A DNA stretch of 64,000 nucleotides from assembly GCA_039985655.1 (NCBI GenBank), contig JBDWSF010000013.1, positions 54,126 to 118,125 of the forward strand. Reading direction: 5' to 3'. The notes beneath the pieces are model-generated. The model worked only from the letters and a program-made list of their open reading frames with translations. It made no database searches and had not been told where the DNA came from. The DNA comes from Postechiella sp039985655 (GTDB lineage: Bacteria > Bacteroidota > Bacteroidia > Flavobacteriales > Flavobacteriaceae). Positions 27,947 through 35,445 of the stretch are shown here, piece after piece (position 1 is the stretch's first letter; the number at the start of each line of letters is the position of its first letter). The position numbers and the translations under genes were made by a program.

Positions 27947-28984
27947 GTGAAAATAAATATACAAAATATTCAGCCTTATGAAGCGGATGGTGTCGTGTAT
28001 CATGCCGATACCTGTTTGCCTTTAATTGATGCTGTAAAGCGTAATAAACTGAAGTTTAAAGCCTTGGCAAGGCACACCTATCCTGGTGATAGACTGGATG
28101 AAAACACGTTGGGTTTAAATAGTATTGGGTATTGGGATGCTGACGAACCGCAAGATTGGGGTTTAGATTGGCACAGAAATGAAGGTATTGAATTTCATTT
28201 TTTAGAATCTGGAACGATGCCGTATAGCCAAGAAAATAAAGAAGTGACACTAACACCAAATCATTTAACTATTACACGACCTTGGGAGGCTCATAAAGTT
28301 GGAAATCCTAACATAGGCATGGGGAAGCTTTATTGGGTTATTATAGATTTGGGAGTTCGGAGGCCGCATCAAGAATGGGTTTGGCCAGATTGGATAACCT
28401 TGACGTCAGGCGATTTATCTCGATTGACAACTATTTTAAGACAGAATGAAAGATCTATTTGGAAAACAGATAGACGTGTGGGAGATTGTTTTAAACGTAT
28501 AAATAATGCGGTTAACACAGATGTTAAAGGGAGTAATGCGTCAAAAATTCGCTTATTAGTTAATTATTTGTTGATACTGCTTTTGGATTTATTAAATACA
28601 GAGGATATTGTTTTAAATGAATCGTTAACCGATAGTTCTAGAAGCGTTCAATTCTTTTTAAACGAGCTAGAAAAAAACCTTTCTGACGATTGGACCATCG
28701 AGTTAATGTCGCAATCTGCAGGTGTAGGCTTAACACGATTTACACACCATTGCAAGAAGTTAACAAACTTAACACCAATGCGTTACTTGGTTATGAAGCG
28801 CTTAGAACTGTCTAAGAAGATACTTCGCGAAAATGAACACCTTACCATAAGTGAAGTCGCTTACATGTGTGGTTTTACTACAAGTCAATATTTTTCTACG
28901 GTATTTAAAAAGCATGAAAAGTGTGCTCCTAATGAGTATAGAACGCGCTTTTTTATGAGTGATAAAGTTTCAGCTTATTCTTAA
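27947..28984 (+). CDS. AraC-family transcriptional regulator
   Basis: The N-terminal half is a cupin-like sugar-sensing domain (GIEFHFLESGTMPY, LTPNHLTITRPWEAHKVG). Residues ~245-345 carry two helix-turn-helix motifs, the second reading ISEVAYMCGFTTSQYFSTVFKK. The frame is open back to a TTG at 27860, but GTG at 27947 gives a more normal N-terminus of 345 residues; there is no ATG. It is divergent from the GMC operon and upstream of the isomerase/MFS/Gfo operon, so it probably controls both. A TTCAGTGAA copy overlaps its own start codon. Confidence 0.85.
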   Translation: MKINIQNIQPYEADGVVYHADTCLPLIDAVKRNKLKFKALARHTYPGDRLDENTLGLNSIGYWDADEPQDWGLDWHRNEGIEFHFLESGTMPYSQENKEVTLTPNHLTITRPWEAHKVGNPNIGMGKLYWVIIDLGVRRPHQEWVWPDWITLTSGDLSRLTTILRQNERSIWKTDRRVGDCFKRINNAVNTDVKGSNASKIRLLVNYLLILLLDLLNTEDIVLNESLTDSSRSVQFFLNELEKNLSDDWTIELMSQSAGVGLTRFTHHCKKLTNLTPMRYLVMKRLELSKKILRENEHLTISEVAYMCGFTTSQYFSTVFKKHEKCAPNEYRTRFFMSDKVSAYS

Positions 28985-29005
28985 AGTTTGATAGATCTGT
29001 TTAAA

Positions 29006-29034
29006 TTCTTTCACTGAATAAAAATAAACAGTGA
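29006..29034. promoter_or_regulatory. Candidate operator (TTTCACTGAA plus inverted CAGTGA)
   Basis: ATTCTTTCACTGAATA shares its core with palindromes before the TonB receptor and GH95 genes. A second half, CAGTGA at 29029-29034, forms an inverted repeat with TCACTG at 29011-29016. It lies about 85 bases before the start at 29120. Confidence 0.4.
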
Positions 29035-29119
29035 TTAGAAAATAATTCTATATTTTCACGTGGTTATCGAAATTTTCATGCGATTTTCACAATAACATTC
29101 AATTTCAATACATAAAAAA

Positions 29120-30076
29120 ATGAATCGAAGAGACTTTATTTCTAGAACTTCTCAAACTACCGCTGCATTATCTCTTATGGGATTGTATGCGTGTAAAAAT
29201 TCAAAAGAAGAGAAAAAAATAGTAGAAGAAATTGCTAAAAACCCAGAGTTGTTTTTTAAAATTTCTTTGGCAGAATGGTCTTTCCATAGAGCGTTACAAA
29301 AAGGTAAAATGGATCATTTAGATTTTGCAGCAAAATCTAGAAGTTTGGGTTGCGAGGGTATAGAATATGTAAACGGATTTTTTAAGAATAAGGCAGAAGA
29401 TATGTCTTATTTAAAAGAAATGAAATCGCGTGCTAATTCTGAAGGTCAGCAAAATGTGTTGATTATGGTTGATGGCGAAGGCGCTTTAGCAGATGCAAAT
29501 GAAAAAGGAAGATTGAAAGCTATTGAAAACCATTATAAATGGGTTGAAGCGGCACATGTTTTAGGATGCCATGCCATTCGTGTGAATTTAGCTGGCGGAA
29601 AAGATAAAGCCGAAGCCGTTAAAGCAGGTGTGGATTCTTTATCAAAGCTTTCGGAATTCGCAAAAGGTTCGAATATTAATGTTTTGGTTGAAAATCATGG
29701 TGGATTTTCGTCAAATGGAGTATGGATGACCGATGTGTTTTCTCAAATAAAAAATGAAAATTGTGGTACACTTCCAGATTTTGGGAATTTCTGTATTACA
29801 AAAGATAAAGACAGAAATTGCCTTGAAGCATATGATCGGTATAAAGGCATGGAAGAATTGTTGCCTTATGCTAAAGCAGTAAGTGCAAAATCTTACGCGT
29901 TTGACGCGAGCGGAAACGAAACGACTATCGATTTCTATAAAGTGATGGAAATGGTGAAAGATGTAGGGTATAATGGTTTTGTAGGTATCGAGTTTGAAGG
30001 TCATGGTGTATCCGAAGAAAAAGGAATCGAACTCACCAGGGATTTATTAATAAAAGTAGGACATAAATTATCTTAA
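29120..30076 (+). CDS. Exported TIM-barrel sugar isomerase/epimerase
   Basis: 318 residues. The N-terminus MNRRDFISRTSQTTAALSLM is a Tat-like signal, and the following YAC could be a lipobox, so export is likely but the route is unclear. The xylose-isomerase-like barrel shows the metal-site segments NVLVENHGGFSS and GIEFEGHGVSEEKG, with CGTLPDFGNF between. It opens a plus-strand operon with an MFS carrier, a Gfo/Idh/MocA enzyme, a second isomerase and a DUF1080 protein. The substrate is probably a keto-sugar. Confidence 0.85.
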   Translation: MNRRDFISRTSQTTAALSLMGLYACKNSKEEKKIVEEIAKNPELFFKISLAEWSFHRALQKGKMDHLDFAAKSRSLGCEGIEYVNGFFKNKAEDMSYLKEMKSRANSEGQQNVLIMVDGEGALADANEKGRLKAIENHYKWVEAAHVLGCHAIRVNLAGGKDKAEAVKAGVDSLSKLSEFAKGSNINVLVENHGGFSSNGVWMTDVFSQIKNENCGTLPDFGNFCITKDKDRNCLEAYDRYKGMEELLPYAKAVSAKSYAFDASGNETTIDFYKVMEMVKDVGYNGFVGIEFEGHGVSEEKGIELTRDLLIKVGHKLS

Positions 30077-30106
30077 AATAAAAACTAACTAAATCAAAAT
30101 TATAAA

Positions 30107-31282
30107 ATGGAAAATATCAATAAGAATAGACTTTTTTTAGCAAGTTGCCTTGCTTTAATTACTACAGCAATGACCTTTGCAATTCGTGCAAGACTAGAAA
30201 CCGTTTTTGGACCAGAAGGTATTGGGCTTACTCTTGAGCAAATAGGGTATGCATTTACTCCTGCGTTTTTTGGATTCACTATAGCTATGATTATTGGTGG
30301 CCCTTTGGTAGATCTACTAGGGATTAAAAAAATCACTTGGATAGCATTTATAACACATGCTATTGGTATTATATTAACGCTTATGGCAGATTCTATGACA
30401 TCTTTATTTGTCGCTACCTTATTTATAGGTATTGGTAATGGATTTGTTGAAGCCGCGCTTAATCCAATGATCGCGTCTATGTATCCAGATCAGAAAACAA
30501 AAATGCTTAATAGATTTCATGTTTGGTTTCCTGGCGGCATTGTAATTGGTTCTCTTGTAGGGTGGTTCGTTATGGATGTTTTAGGACAAAGCTGGGAAGT
30601 TATGGTGGCTACTTTATTTATTCCATTGATAGCTTATGGTATCATGTTTTTGGGACAAAAAATTCCACTTACAGAGCGTGTGCAATTAGGTATTAGTAAT
30701 AAGAAAATGTTTTCTAGTGTGTTAAATCCACTGTTCATATTTATGGTGCTTTGTATGTTTTTAACAGCAGCATCAGAGTTAGGAACAACACAGCGTATTG
30801 AGTCGTTGTTAAAAGAATCGGTGGCAGCACCCTTATTAGTGCTTGCCTTTATAAATGGTATTATGGCACTTGGACGCTTGTCTGCAGGTCAAGTCGTTCA
30901 TAAATTAAAACCATCGGGCATGCTGTTGTATTCTGCAATATTTACATTTATAGGTTTATGGTTGTTAACAGTTACTAGTGGTGGAATGATTTTTGTCGCA
31001 GCGGCAGTTTTTGCAGTAGGCGTTACGTTTTTCTGGCCAACCATGTTAGGTTTTGTGGCAGAATATTTGCCAGAAACAGGCGCTTTAGGTTTGTCTATAA
31101 TGGGAGGTGCAGGTATGTTTTCAGTATCATTAGTATTGCCATTTATGGGGCGTTTAATGGATGGCGCAAGTGGTGCAGGAGAAGCATTACGCACCATGTC
31201 TATTTTACCAGCAATTTTAATAGTTGCCTTTTTTGGGTTGAATATATATATGAAGAAAAGAAATAAAACAGAACAAGTCTAA
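30107..31282 (+). CDS. Major facilitator superfamily sugar transporter
   Basis: This is an inner-membrane carrier of 391 residues with about 12 hydrophobic segments, including FLASCLALITTAMTFAI, LFVATLFIGIGNGFVEAALN and LVLPFMGRL. It has the Gly-rich helix pattern of MFS sugar permeases. It starts 30 bases after the upstream isomerase and precedes the cytosolic Gfo/Idh/MocA enzyme. It probably imports the keto-sugar or monosaccharide released in the periplasm. The substrate is inferred from context only. Confidence 0.88.
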   Translation: MENINKNRLFLASCLALITTAMTFAIRARLETVFGPEGIGLTLEQIGYAFTPAFFGFTIAMIIGGPLVDLLGIKKITWIAFITHAIGIILTLMADSMTSLFVATLFIGIGNGFVEAALNPMIASMYPDQKTKMLNRFHVWFPGGIVIGSLVGWFVMDVLGQSWEVMVATLFIPLIAYGIMFLGQKIPLTERVQLGISNKKMFSSVLNPLFIFMVLCMFLTAASELGTTQRIESLLKESVAAPLLVLAFINGIMALGRLSAGQVVHKLKPSGMLLYSAIFTFIGLWLLTVTSGGMIFVAAAVFAVGVTFFWPTMLGFVAEYLPETGALGLSIMGGAGMFSVSLVLPFMGRLMDGASGAGEALRTMSILPAILIVAFFGLNIYMKKRNKTEQV

Positions 31283-31352
31283 GTTTTTTATTCAATGAAA
31301 TAGAAAACGTTAAGATGAGTTCAATACATAATTAAAAATTTTAAATAGAGTA

Positions 31353-32486
31353 ATGGCAAAAAAAATTAAGCTAGGGATACTAGGTGGCGGTGGCGATTCG
31401 CTTATAGGTGTGTTACATAGAGTGGCATCAGCAATGCATGATCAATATGAAATTGTTGGTGGTGTGTTTAATCCAGATATTAATGAGAATATCGCTTTCG
31501 CGGAAAAAATAGGATTGCGTACAGATCGGATTTATAAAGACTTTGATACGTTTGTTGAAGAAGAATCGAAACTTCCAGTTTCAGAGAGAATTGAAGTTGT
31601 TTCTGTGTTAACACCTAATTTTCTGCATTTTCCAATGGCAAAAAAGTTGGTAGATTCTGGGTTTCATGTTATTTGTGAAAAACCTTTAACGACAACATTA
31701 GCCGAAGCTGAAATTTTAGAAAGTGCACTTGAAAAAGCAAAAACAATTTTTGCAGTAACCTATACCTATACAGGATATCCAATAGTGCGCCAGATGCGTG
31801 AGATGATTCAATCTGGAGTTATTGGAGAAGTTCATAAAGTCGATATCCAATATTATCAAGGTTGGATAAACCCAATACTTCAAGATAAGGAATTAAGAAA
31901 AACCATTTGGCGATTAGATCCTAAAAAAGCAGGTATTAGTAGTTGTGTTGGCGATATTGGAACACACGCTTTTAATATGGCTGAGTATTTAACAGGGCAA
32001 GAAGTTAAATGTGTTTTAGCAGATTTAAATACACGCTATGAAGACAATCAATTAGATGTTGACGGAACGATATTAATTCGTTTTTCTGACTATGTAAAAG
32101 GTGTTATTCGCTCTAGTCAAATTGCTACAGGCGAAGAAAATGGACTTGCAGTAAAAATATACGGATCTAAAGGTGGATTTACTTGGGAACAGGAAAACCC
32201 TAATTTTTTATATCATTTAACAGATGATAAACCAGTACAAATTTTAAAACCAGGACACGCTTATAATGGAGAAGTGTCATTAGATGGAACCAAATTACCT
32301 CCAGGACATCCAGAAGGTATATTCGATTCTATGGGGAATATTTACTATGGCGTTGCTAAAGCAATTAGAGGTCAAGCGCATGATAGTGGCGAGTATCCTA
32401 ATATTAATGATGGTGTACGAGGCATGAAGTTTATTGAAAAATGTGTCGCGTCTCACAAGTCTGGTAATGTTTGGTTAGATTTATAA
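31353..32486 (+). CDS. Gfo/Idh/MocA-family oxidoreductase, cytosolic
   Basis: 377 residues, no signal peptide. The Rossmann loop is LGILGGGGDSLIG, the family motif is CEKPLTTT, and the C-terminal sheet domain contains VGDIGTHAFNMAEYLTG with the catalytic-type Asp and His. This is the NAD(P)-dependent partner expected to reduce a 3-keto-sugar to the normal hexose or to oxidise a sugar for isomerisation. It lies 70 bases after the MFS gene and 17 before the second isomerase. Confidence 0.9.
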   Translation: MAKKIKLGILGGGGDSLIGVLHRVASAMHDQYEIVGGVFNPDINENIAFAEKIGLRTDRIYKDFDTFVEEESKLPVSERIEVVSVLTPNFLHFPMAKKLVDSGFHVICEKPLTTTLAEAEILESALEKAKTIFAVTYTYTGYPIVRQMREMIQSGVIGEVHKVDIQYYQGWINPILQDKELRKTIWRLDPKKAGISSCVGDIGTHAFNMAEYLTGQEVKCVLADLNTRYEDNQLDVDGTILIRFSDYVKGVIRSSQIATGEENGLAVKIYGSKGGFTWEQENPNFLYHLTDDKPVQILKPGHAYNGEVSLDGTKLPPGHPEGIFDSMGNIYYGVAKAIRGQAHDSGEYPNINDGVRGMKFIEKCVASHKSGNVWLDL

Positions 32487-32503
32487 AAAGGATAAAATAA
32501 AAT

Positions 32504-33556
32504 ATGAAAACAATAAAAGGACCTGCAGTTTTTTTAGCACAATTTGCAGGAAGTGAAGCGCCATTTAATTCCTTAGATGGGATGTGTAAATGGGCAGCAG
32601 ATTTAGGTTATAAAGGCATTCAAATCCCAACTTGGGAGTCTAGTTTAATTGATATAGAAAAAGCAGCCGAAAGTCAAACCTATTGTGACGAATTAAAAGG
32701 AAAAGTAAATTCATACGGTTTAGAAATCACAGAATTGTCAACGCATTTGCAGGGGCAGTTAGTTGCTGTAAACCCAGCTTACGATACAATGTTTGATGGT
32801 TTTGCACCACCAGAAGTTCAAAATAACCCAAAAGCAAGAACAGAGTGGGCTATCGATTTTGTTAAAAAATCAGGAACAGCAAGTGGACGATTAGGTTTGA
32901 AGTCGCACGCAACATTTTCTGGAGCGTTAATGTGGCATACCGTGTATCCGTGGCCACAACGTCCCAACGGATTGGTAGAAATGGGTTTTGAAGAATTAGC
33001 AAAACGATGGAAGCCGATTTTAAATCATTTTGATGAACAAGGTGTAGATGTGTGTTATGAAATTCACCCTGGTGAAGATTTACACGACGGTATTTCTTTT
33101 GAACGTTTCTTAGAAGCAACAGGAAATCATAAACGCTGTAATATATTATACGATCCAAGTCATTTTGTATTGCAACATTTAGATTATTTAGCATTTATAG
33201 ATTTTTATCACGAGCGTATCAAAGCGTTTCATGTCAAAGATGCTGAGTTTAATCCAACAGGAAAACAAGGTGTTTATGGAGGCTATTCAGATTGGAAAGA
33301 TCGCGCAGGGCGTTTCCGTTCTTTAGGTGATGGACAAGTCGATTTTAAAAGTATTTTCTCAAAACTAACTAAATACGATTGTGATGTTTGGGCGGTAATG
33401 GAATGGGAATGCTGTATAAAATCGTCTGAGCAAGGCGCAAGAGAAGGTGCGCCGTTTATCCAAAAACATATTATTGAAGCTGTAGGACGTAGTTTTGATG
33501 ATTTTGCTGGCGGTGAAGTCGATAAAAATCATTTAAAAAGTATTTTAGGAATTTAA
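32504..33556 (+). CDS. TIM-barrel sugar phosphate isomerase/epimerase family protein, cytosolic
   Basis: 350 residues without signal peptide. Metal-binding segments of the xylose-isomerase-like barrel are CYEIHPGEDLHDG, LYDPSHFVLQ, AFHVKDAEFNP and VMEWECC. The fit with bacterial sugar isomerases that pair with Gfo/Idh/MocA enzymes is good. It is the fourth gene of the plus-strand operon and completes a cytosolic pair of oxidoreductase and isomerase. The reaction is not defined by sequence. Confidence 0.88.
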   Translation: MKTIKGPAVFLAQFAGSEAPFNSLDGMCKWAADLGYKGIQIPTWESSLIDIEKAAESQTYCDELKGKVNSYGLEITELSTHLQGQLVAVNPAYDTMFDGFAPPEVQNNPKARTEWAIDFVKKSGTASGRLGLKSHATFSGALMWHTVYPWPQRPNGLVEMGFEELAKRWKPILNHFDEQGVDVCYEIHPGEDLHDGISFERFLEATGNHKRCNILYDPSHFVLQHLDYLAFIDFYHERIKAFHVKDAEFNPTGKQGVYGGYSDWKDRAGRFRSLGDGQVDFKSIFSKLTKYDCDVWAVMEWECCIKSSEQGAREGAPFIQKHIIEAVGRSFDDFAGGEVDKNHLKSILGI

Positions 33557-33569
33557 ATCTTCAAATTCA

Positions 33570-34319
33570 ATGCGGAAAATAATAGCACTCGTTTTAATCT
33601 TTGGTTCATTATGTTCTTTTTCTCAAGAAAATAAGAAGAAAATGAAACCTCAGGAAACTGAGACCTGGGAACCTAAAGTGACTGTGGTAAAACCTGGAGA
33701 AAATAATTCTGCTCCAAGCGATGCTATTGTGCTTTTTGATGGAACAGATTTAAGCCAATGGGTAAAAGTGAAAGACTCAACAGTTGCAAATTGGCATCTT
33801 AATAAAGATGGCAGTATGACTGTGAAAAATAAAGCAGGAGATATTGCTACAAAACAAAATTTTGGAAGTATTCAACTTCATATAGAATGGAAATCGCCTT
33901 CTGAAGTTCAAGGGAAAAGTCAAAGTAGAGCAAATAGTGGCATTTTCATTCAGAGTAGATATGAACTACAAGTTTTAGACAACAATAATAATGATACCTA
34001 TGTAAACGGTCAAGTAGCATCTATTTATAAACAATCTGCACCGTTGGTTCACGCAGCAGTTAAAACTGGGGAATGGAATATGTATGATATTATTTATCAT
34101 GCTCCTGAGTTTGATTTAGGCGGAAACATAGCCAAACAAGCAACAATAACTGTATTGCTGAATGGTGTTTTGGTTCAAGACCATTTTAAAATTATTGGAC
34201 CTACGGAATTTATTGGCTATCCAAAATATACTAAACATGGTAAAGCTCCAATTAAATTGCAAGATCATAGGGATGATAGTCGAGTAAGTTATCGTAATAT
34301 TTGGCTGCGAGAATTATAA
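33570..34319 (+). CDS. DUF1080 3-keto-disaccharide hydrolase-like secreted protein
   Basis: 249 residues with a signal peptide ending CSFSQ. The family sandwich contains IVLFDGTDLSQWVK, SIQLHIEWKSP, NSGIFIQSRYELQVLD, NMYDIIYHAPEFD and HRDDSRVSYRNIWLREL. This is the third DUF1080 gene of the island. It ends the plus-strand operon, 13 bases after the isomerase. Expected role: periplasmic cleavage of 3-keto-glycosides, giving the sugar that the MFS carrier imports. Confidence 0.9.
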   Translation: MRKIIALVLIFGSLCSFSQENKKKMKPQETETWEPKVTVVKPGENNSAPSDAIVLFDGTDLSQWVKVKDSTVANWHLNKDGSMTVKNKAGDIATKQNFGSIQLHIEWKSPSEVQGKSQSRANSGIFIQSRYELQVLDNNNNDTYVNGQVASIYKQSAPLVHAAVKTGEWNMYDIIYHAPEFDLGGNIAKQATITVLLNGVLVQDHFKIIGPTEFIGYPKYTKHGKAPIKLQDHRDDSRVSYRNIWLREL

Positions 34320-34359
34320 ACATTACATCTTGACTTTATCATTTTTTTTAGGTTAAAAT

Positions 34360-34408
34360 GAAGCCAACGATGTGTCTATGAAGCCGCTTTTTGAGGTTCG
34401 TTGGTTTC
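34360..34408. repeat. Inverted repeat GAAGCCAACGA / TCGTTGGTTTC
   Basis: GAAGCCAACGA (34360-34370) is complementary, with one G-T pair, to TCGTTGGTTTC (34398-34408). It is a possible terminator part or repeat after the sugar operon; there is no clear T tract. Confidence 0.4.
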
Positions 34409-34434
34409 GGTAAATTCTTTATTCTAAATAATAT

Positions 34435-34487
34435 AACAACGGTTTAAATAGAAAAGATATCGCATTTTTTCTATTTAAACCGTTGTT
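34435..34487. terminator. Perfect 21-bp inverted repeat between the sugar and arginine operons
   Basis: The left arm 34435-34455 and the right arm 34467-34487 are perfect complements around an 11-base loop; the inner bases are GAAAA/TTTTC. It probably ends the upstream sugar operon. The right arm also contains the TTG at 34483-34485 that fits the -33 box of the next promoter, so folding or protein binding there could affect both. Confidence 0.6.
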
Positions 34488-34512
34488 AAATCCATAATAA
34501 GTTGTAATTTTG
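34483..34512 (+). promoter_or_regulatory. Promoter of the arginine-proline operon
   Basis: TTG (34483-34485), a 19-base spacer and TAATTTTG (34505-34512) match the Bacteroidetes primary-sigma consensus TTG-N~19-TAnnTTTG. The predicted transcript would start near 34518 and carry a leader of about 330 bases before the first gene at 34848. Confidence 0.65.
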
Positions 34513-34578
34513 CCGCTTAATATTAACGAAAGGGGCTCACGCCGACGATTTAGAGTTAATAGTTTGAGAAGTTATTCA

Positions 34579-34671
34579 GTGAAAACAGGAAACCACATAT
34601 CTCTTATCTCTATTGTTTTAGTAGCAAATACTAAAACGGCTGTTGTGCGTATTCCTCAAAATCGCCCCTAA
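34579..34671 (+). CDS. Candidate leader peptide of the arginine-proline operon
   Basis: This is a GTG-started frame of 30 codons (an upstream in-frame TTG at 34564 is an alternative). The product ends AVVRIPQNRP, so two Arg and two Pro codons lie in the last seven sense codons. The stop TAA (34669-34671) forms the loop of the hairpin GCCCC-TAA-GGGGC. It lies inside the leader of an operon that makes arginine and proline. This layout fits ribosome-stalling attenuation. The middle is rich in Ile, Leu and Val, so the amino acid specificity is not certain. No homologue is recognised. Confidence 0.4.
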   Translation: MKTGNHISLISIVLVANTKTAVVRIPQNRP

Positions 34672-34720
34672 GGGGCTATTTCTTAAGAAAGTAAATTACT
34701 TTCGATTTTCGTTATTTTTT
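34615..34720 (+). promoter_or_regulatory. Candidate attenuator hairpins in the arg-pro leader
   Basis: Three stems follow each other: GTTTTAGTA/TACTAAAAC (34615-34637), GCCCC/GGGGC (34664-34676) and GAAAGTA/TACTTTC (34687-34703), the last followed by a T-rich run to 34720. GGGGCT at 34532-34537 repeats the right arm of the second stem, so it could pair with the same GCCCC as an alternative fold. This is the expected arrangement of an attenuator, but no folding was computed. Confidence 0.4.
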
Positions 34721-34821
34721 ATGAGTGTAAATTAATCGTTGTTAAAGTTAAAACGGCTTTAATGACTAATTTAATTTAAGAGTCTAATCATTGATTTTTA
34801 AGTTATTGATTAAAATATAAA

Positions 34822-34839
34822 TATGTCTTAAAAGACATA
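34822..34839. promoter_or_regulatory. 8-bp inverted repeat just before the first arg-operon gene
   Basis: TATGTCTT-AA-AAGACATA ends 8 bases before the ATG at 34848. It may be a protein operator or an RNA hairpin hiding the translation start. It does not match a known ArgR box. Confidence 0.35.
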
Positions 34840-34847
34840 AATTTAAA

Positions 34848-35414
34848 ATGGATACTATATTGAACGTAGAAATTAAAAGCGTTATAGAAAGAGCCGAGGT
34901 CTATTGTACATTAGCAGGAATAGAAGTCGAGCTTGTTTATAAACTTTCTAATAGAATATTAGACGTTATTTCAGAAAGATCAAAAGAACTCCCTACACTA
35001 AATTTTGTAAGTGTTGAGATGCTAAAAAGTCGAATTGGAAACGGGTGCTTTTTATTGAAAAAAGGAGATCAGATTCTTGGCCATATTTTTGCTCATGAGC
35101 ATCTTGTTAAAGGGCATTCTGTATACGAACGCTCATCGTTATGGGTAGATCGCGAGTGTCGTAATTATAACCTTGGTTTGTTATTGATGTCTCGAATGAC
35201 TGAGTTATACACGGATGCTTTTCTTATTTCGATTGCGCAAACGGCCAAAGTTCATCATTATAACGAATTGTTAAGCATGACACATGTTACTTTATCTGAA
35301 ATGTCTGCTATTTTGGTTGAAGAACTTGAAAAAATAGGAAAACTACGAGACGAACTTAATTTTAGATATTATGTTAATCCGTGTTTTGAGTCTGAAATAA
35401 GACAATTAAAATAA
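34848..35414 (+). CDS. GNAT-family acyltransferase, candidate N-acetyl/succinylglutamate synthase
   Basis: 188 residues of N-acetyltransferase fold. The acyl-CoA-binding region is around SSLWVDRECRNYNLGLLLMSRM (Arg/Gly-rich loop between strand 4 and helix 3). It is the first gene of the arginine operon, 31 bases before argG, and no other ArgA or ArgJ is present in the cluster although argB, argC, argD, argE and argF' are. The simplest inference is that it acylates glutamate as the first arginine step. Sequence alone does not prove the substrate. Confidence 0.75.
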   Translation: MDTILNVEIKSVIERAEVYCTLAGIEVELVYKLSNRILDVISERSKELPTLNFVSVEMLKSRIGNGCFLLKKGDQILGHIFAHEHLVKGHSVYERSSLWVDRECRNYNLGLLLMSRMTELYTDAFLISIAQTAKVHHYNELLSMTHVTLSEMSAILVEELEKIGKLRDELNFRYYVNPCFESEIRQLK

Positions 35415-35445
35415 AGAAGAAAATAAGCTATATAAATAGAATACA

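Noticed and set aside
34579..34671. Reading the leader peptide as an Ile/Leu/Val leader of an ilv-type operon
   Set aside because: The Ile/Leu/Val run is there, but the genes downstream make arginine and proline, and the codons at the hairpin are Arg and Pro. It is kept only as a caveat.
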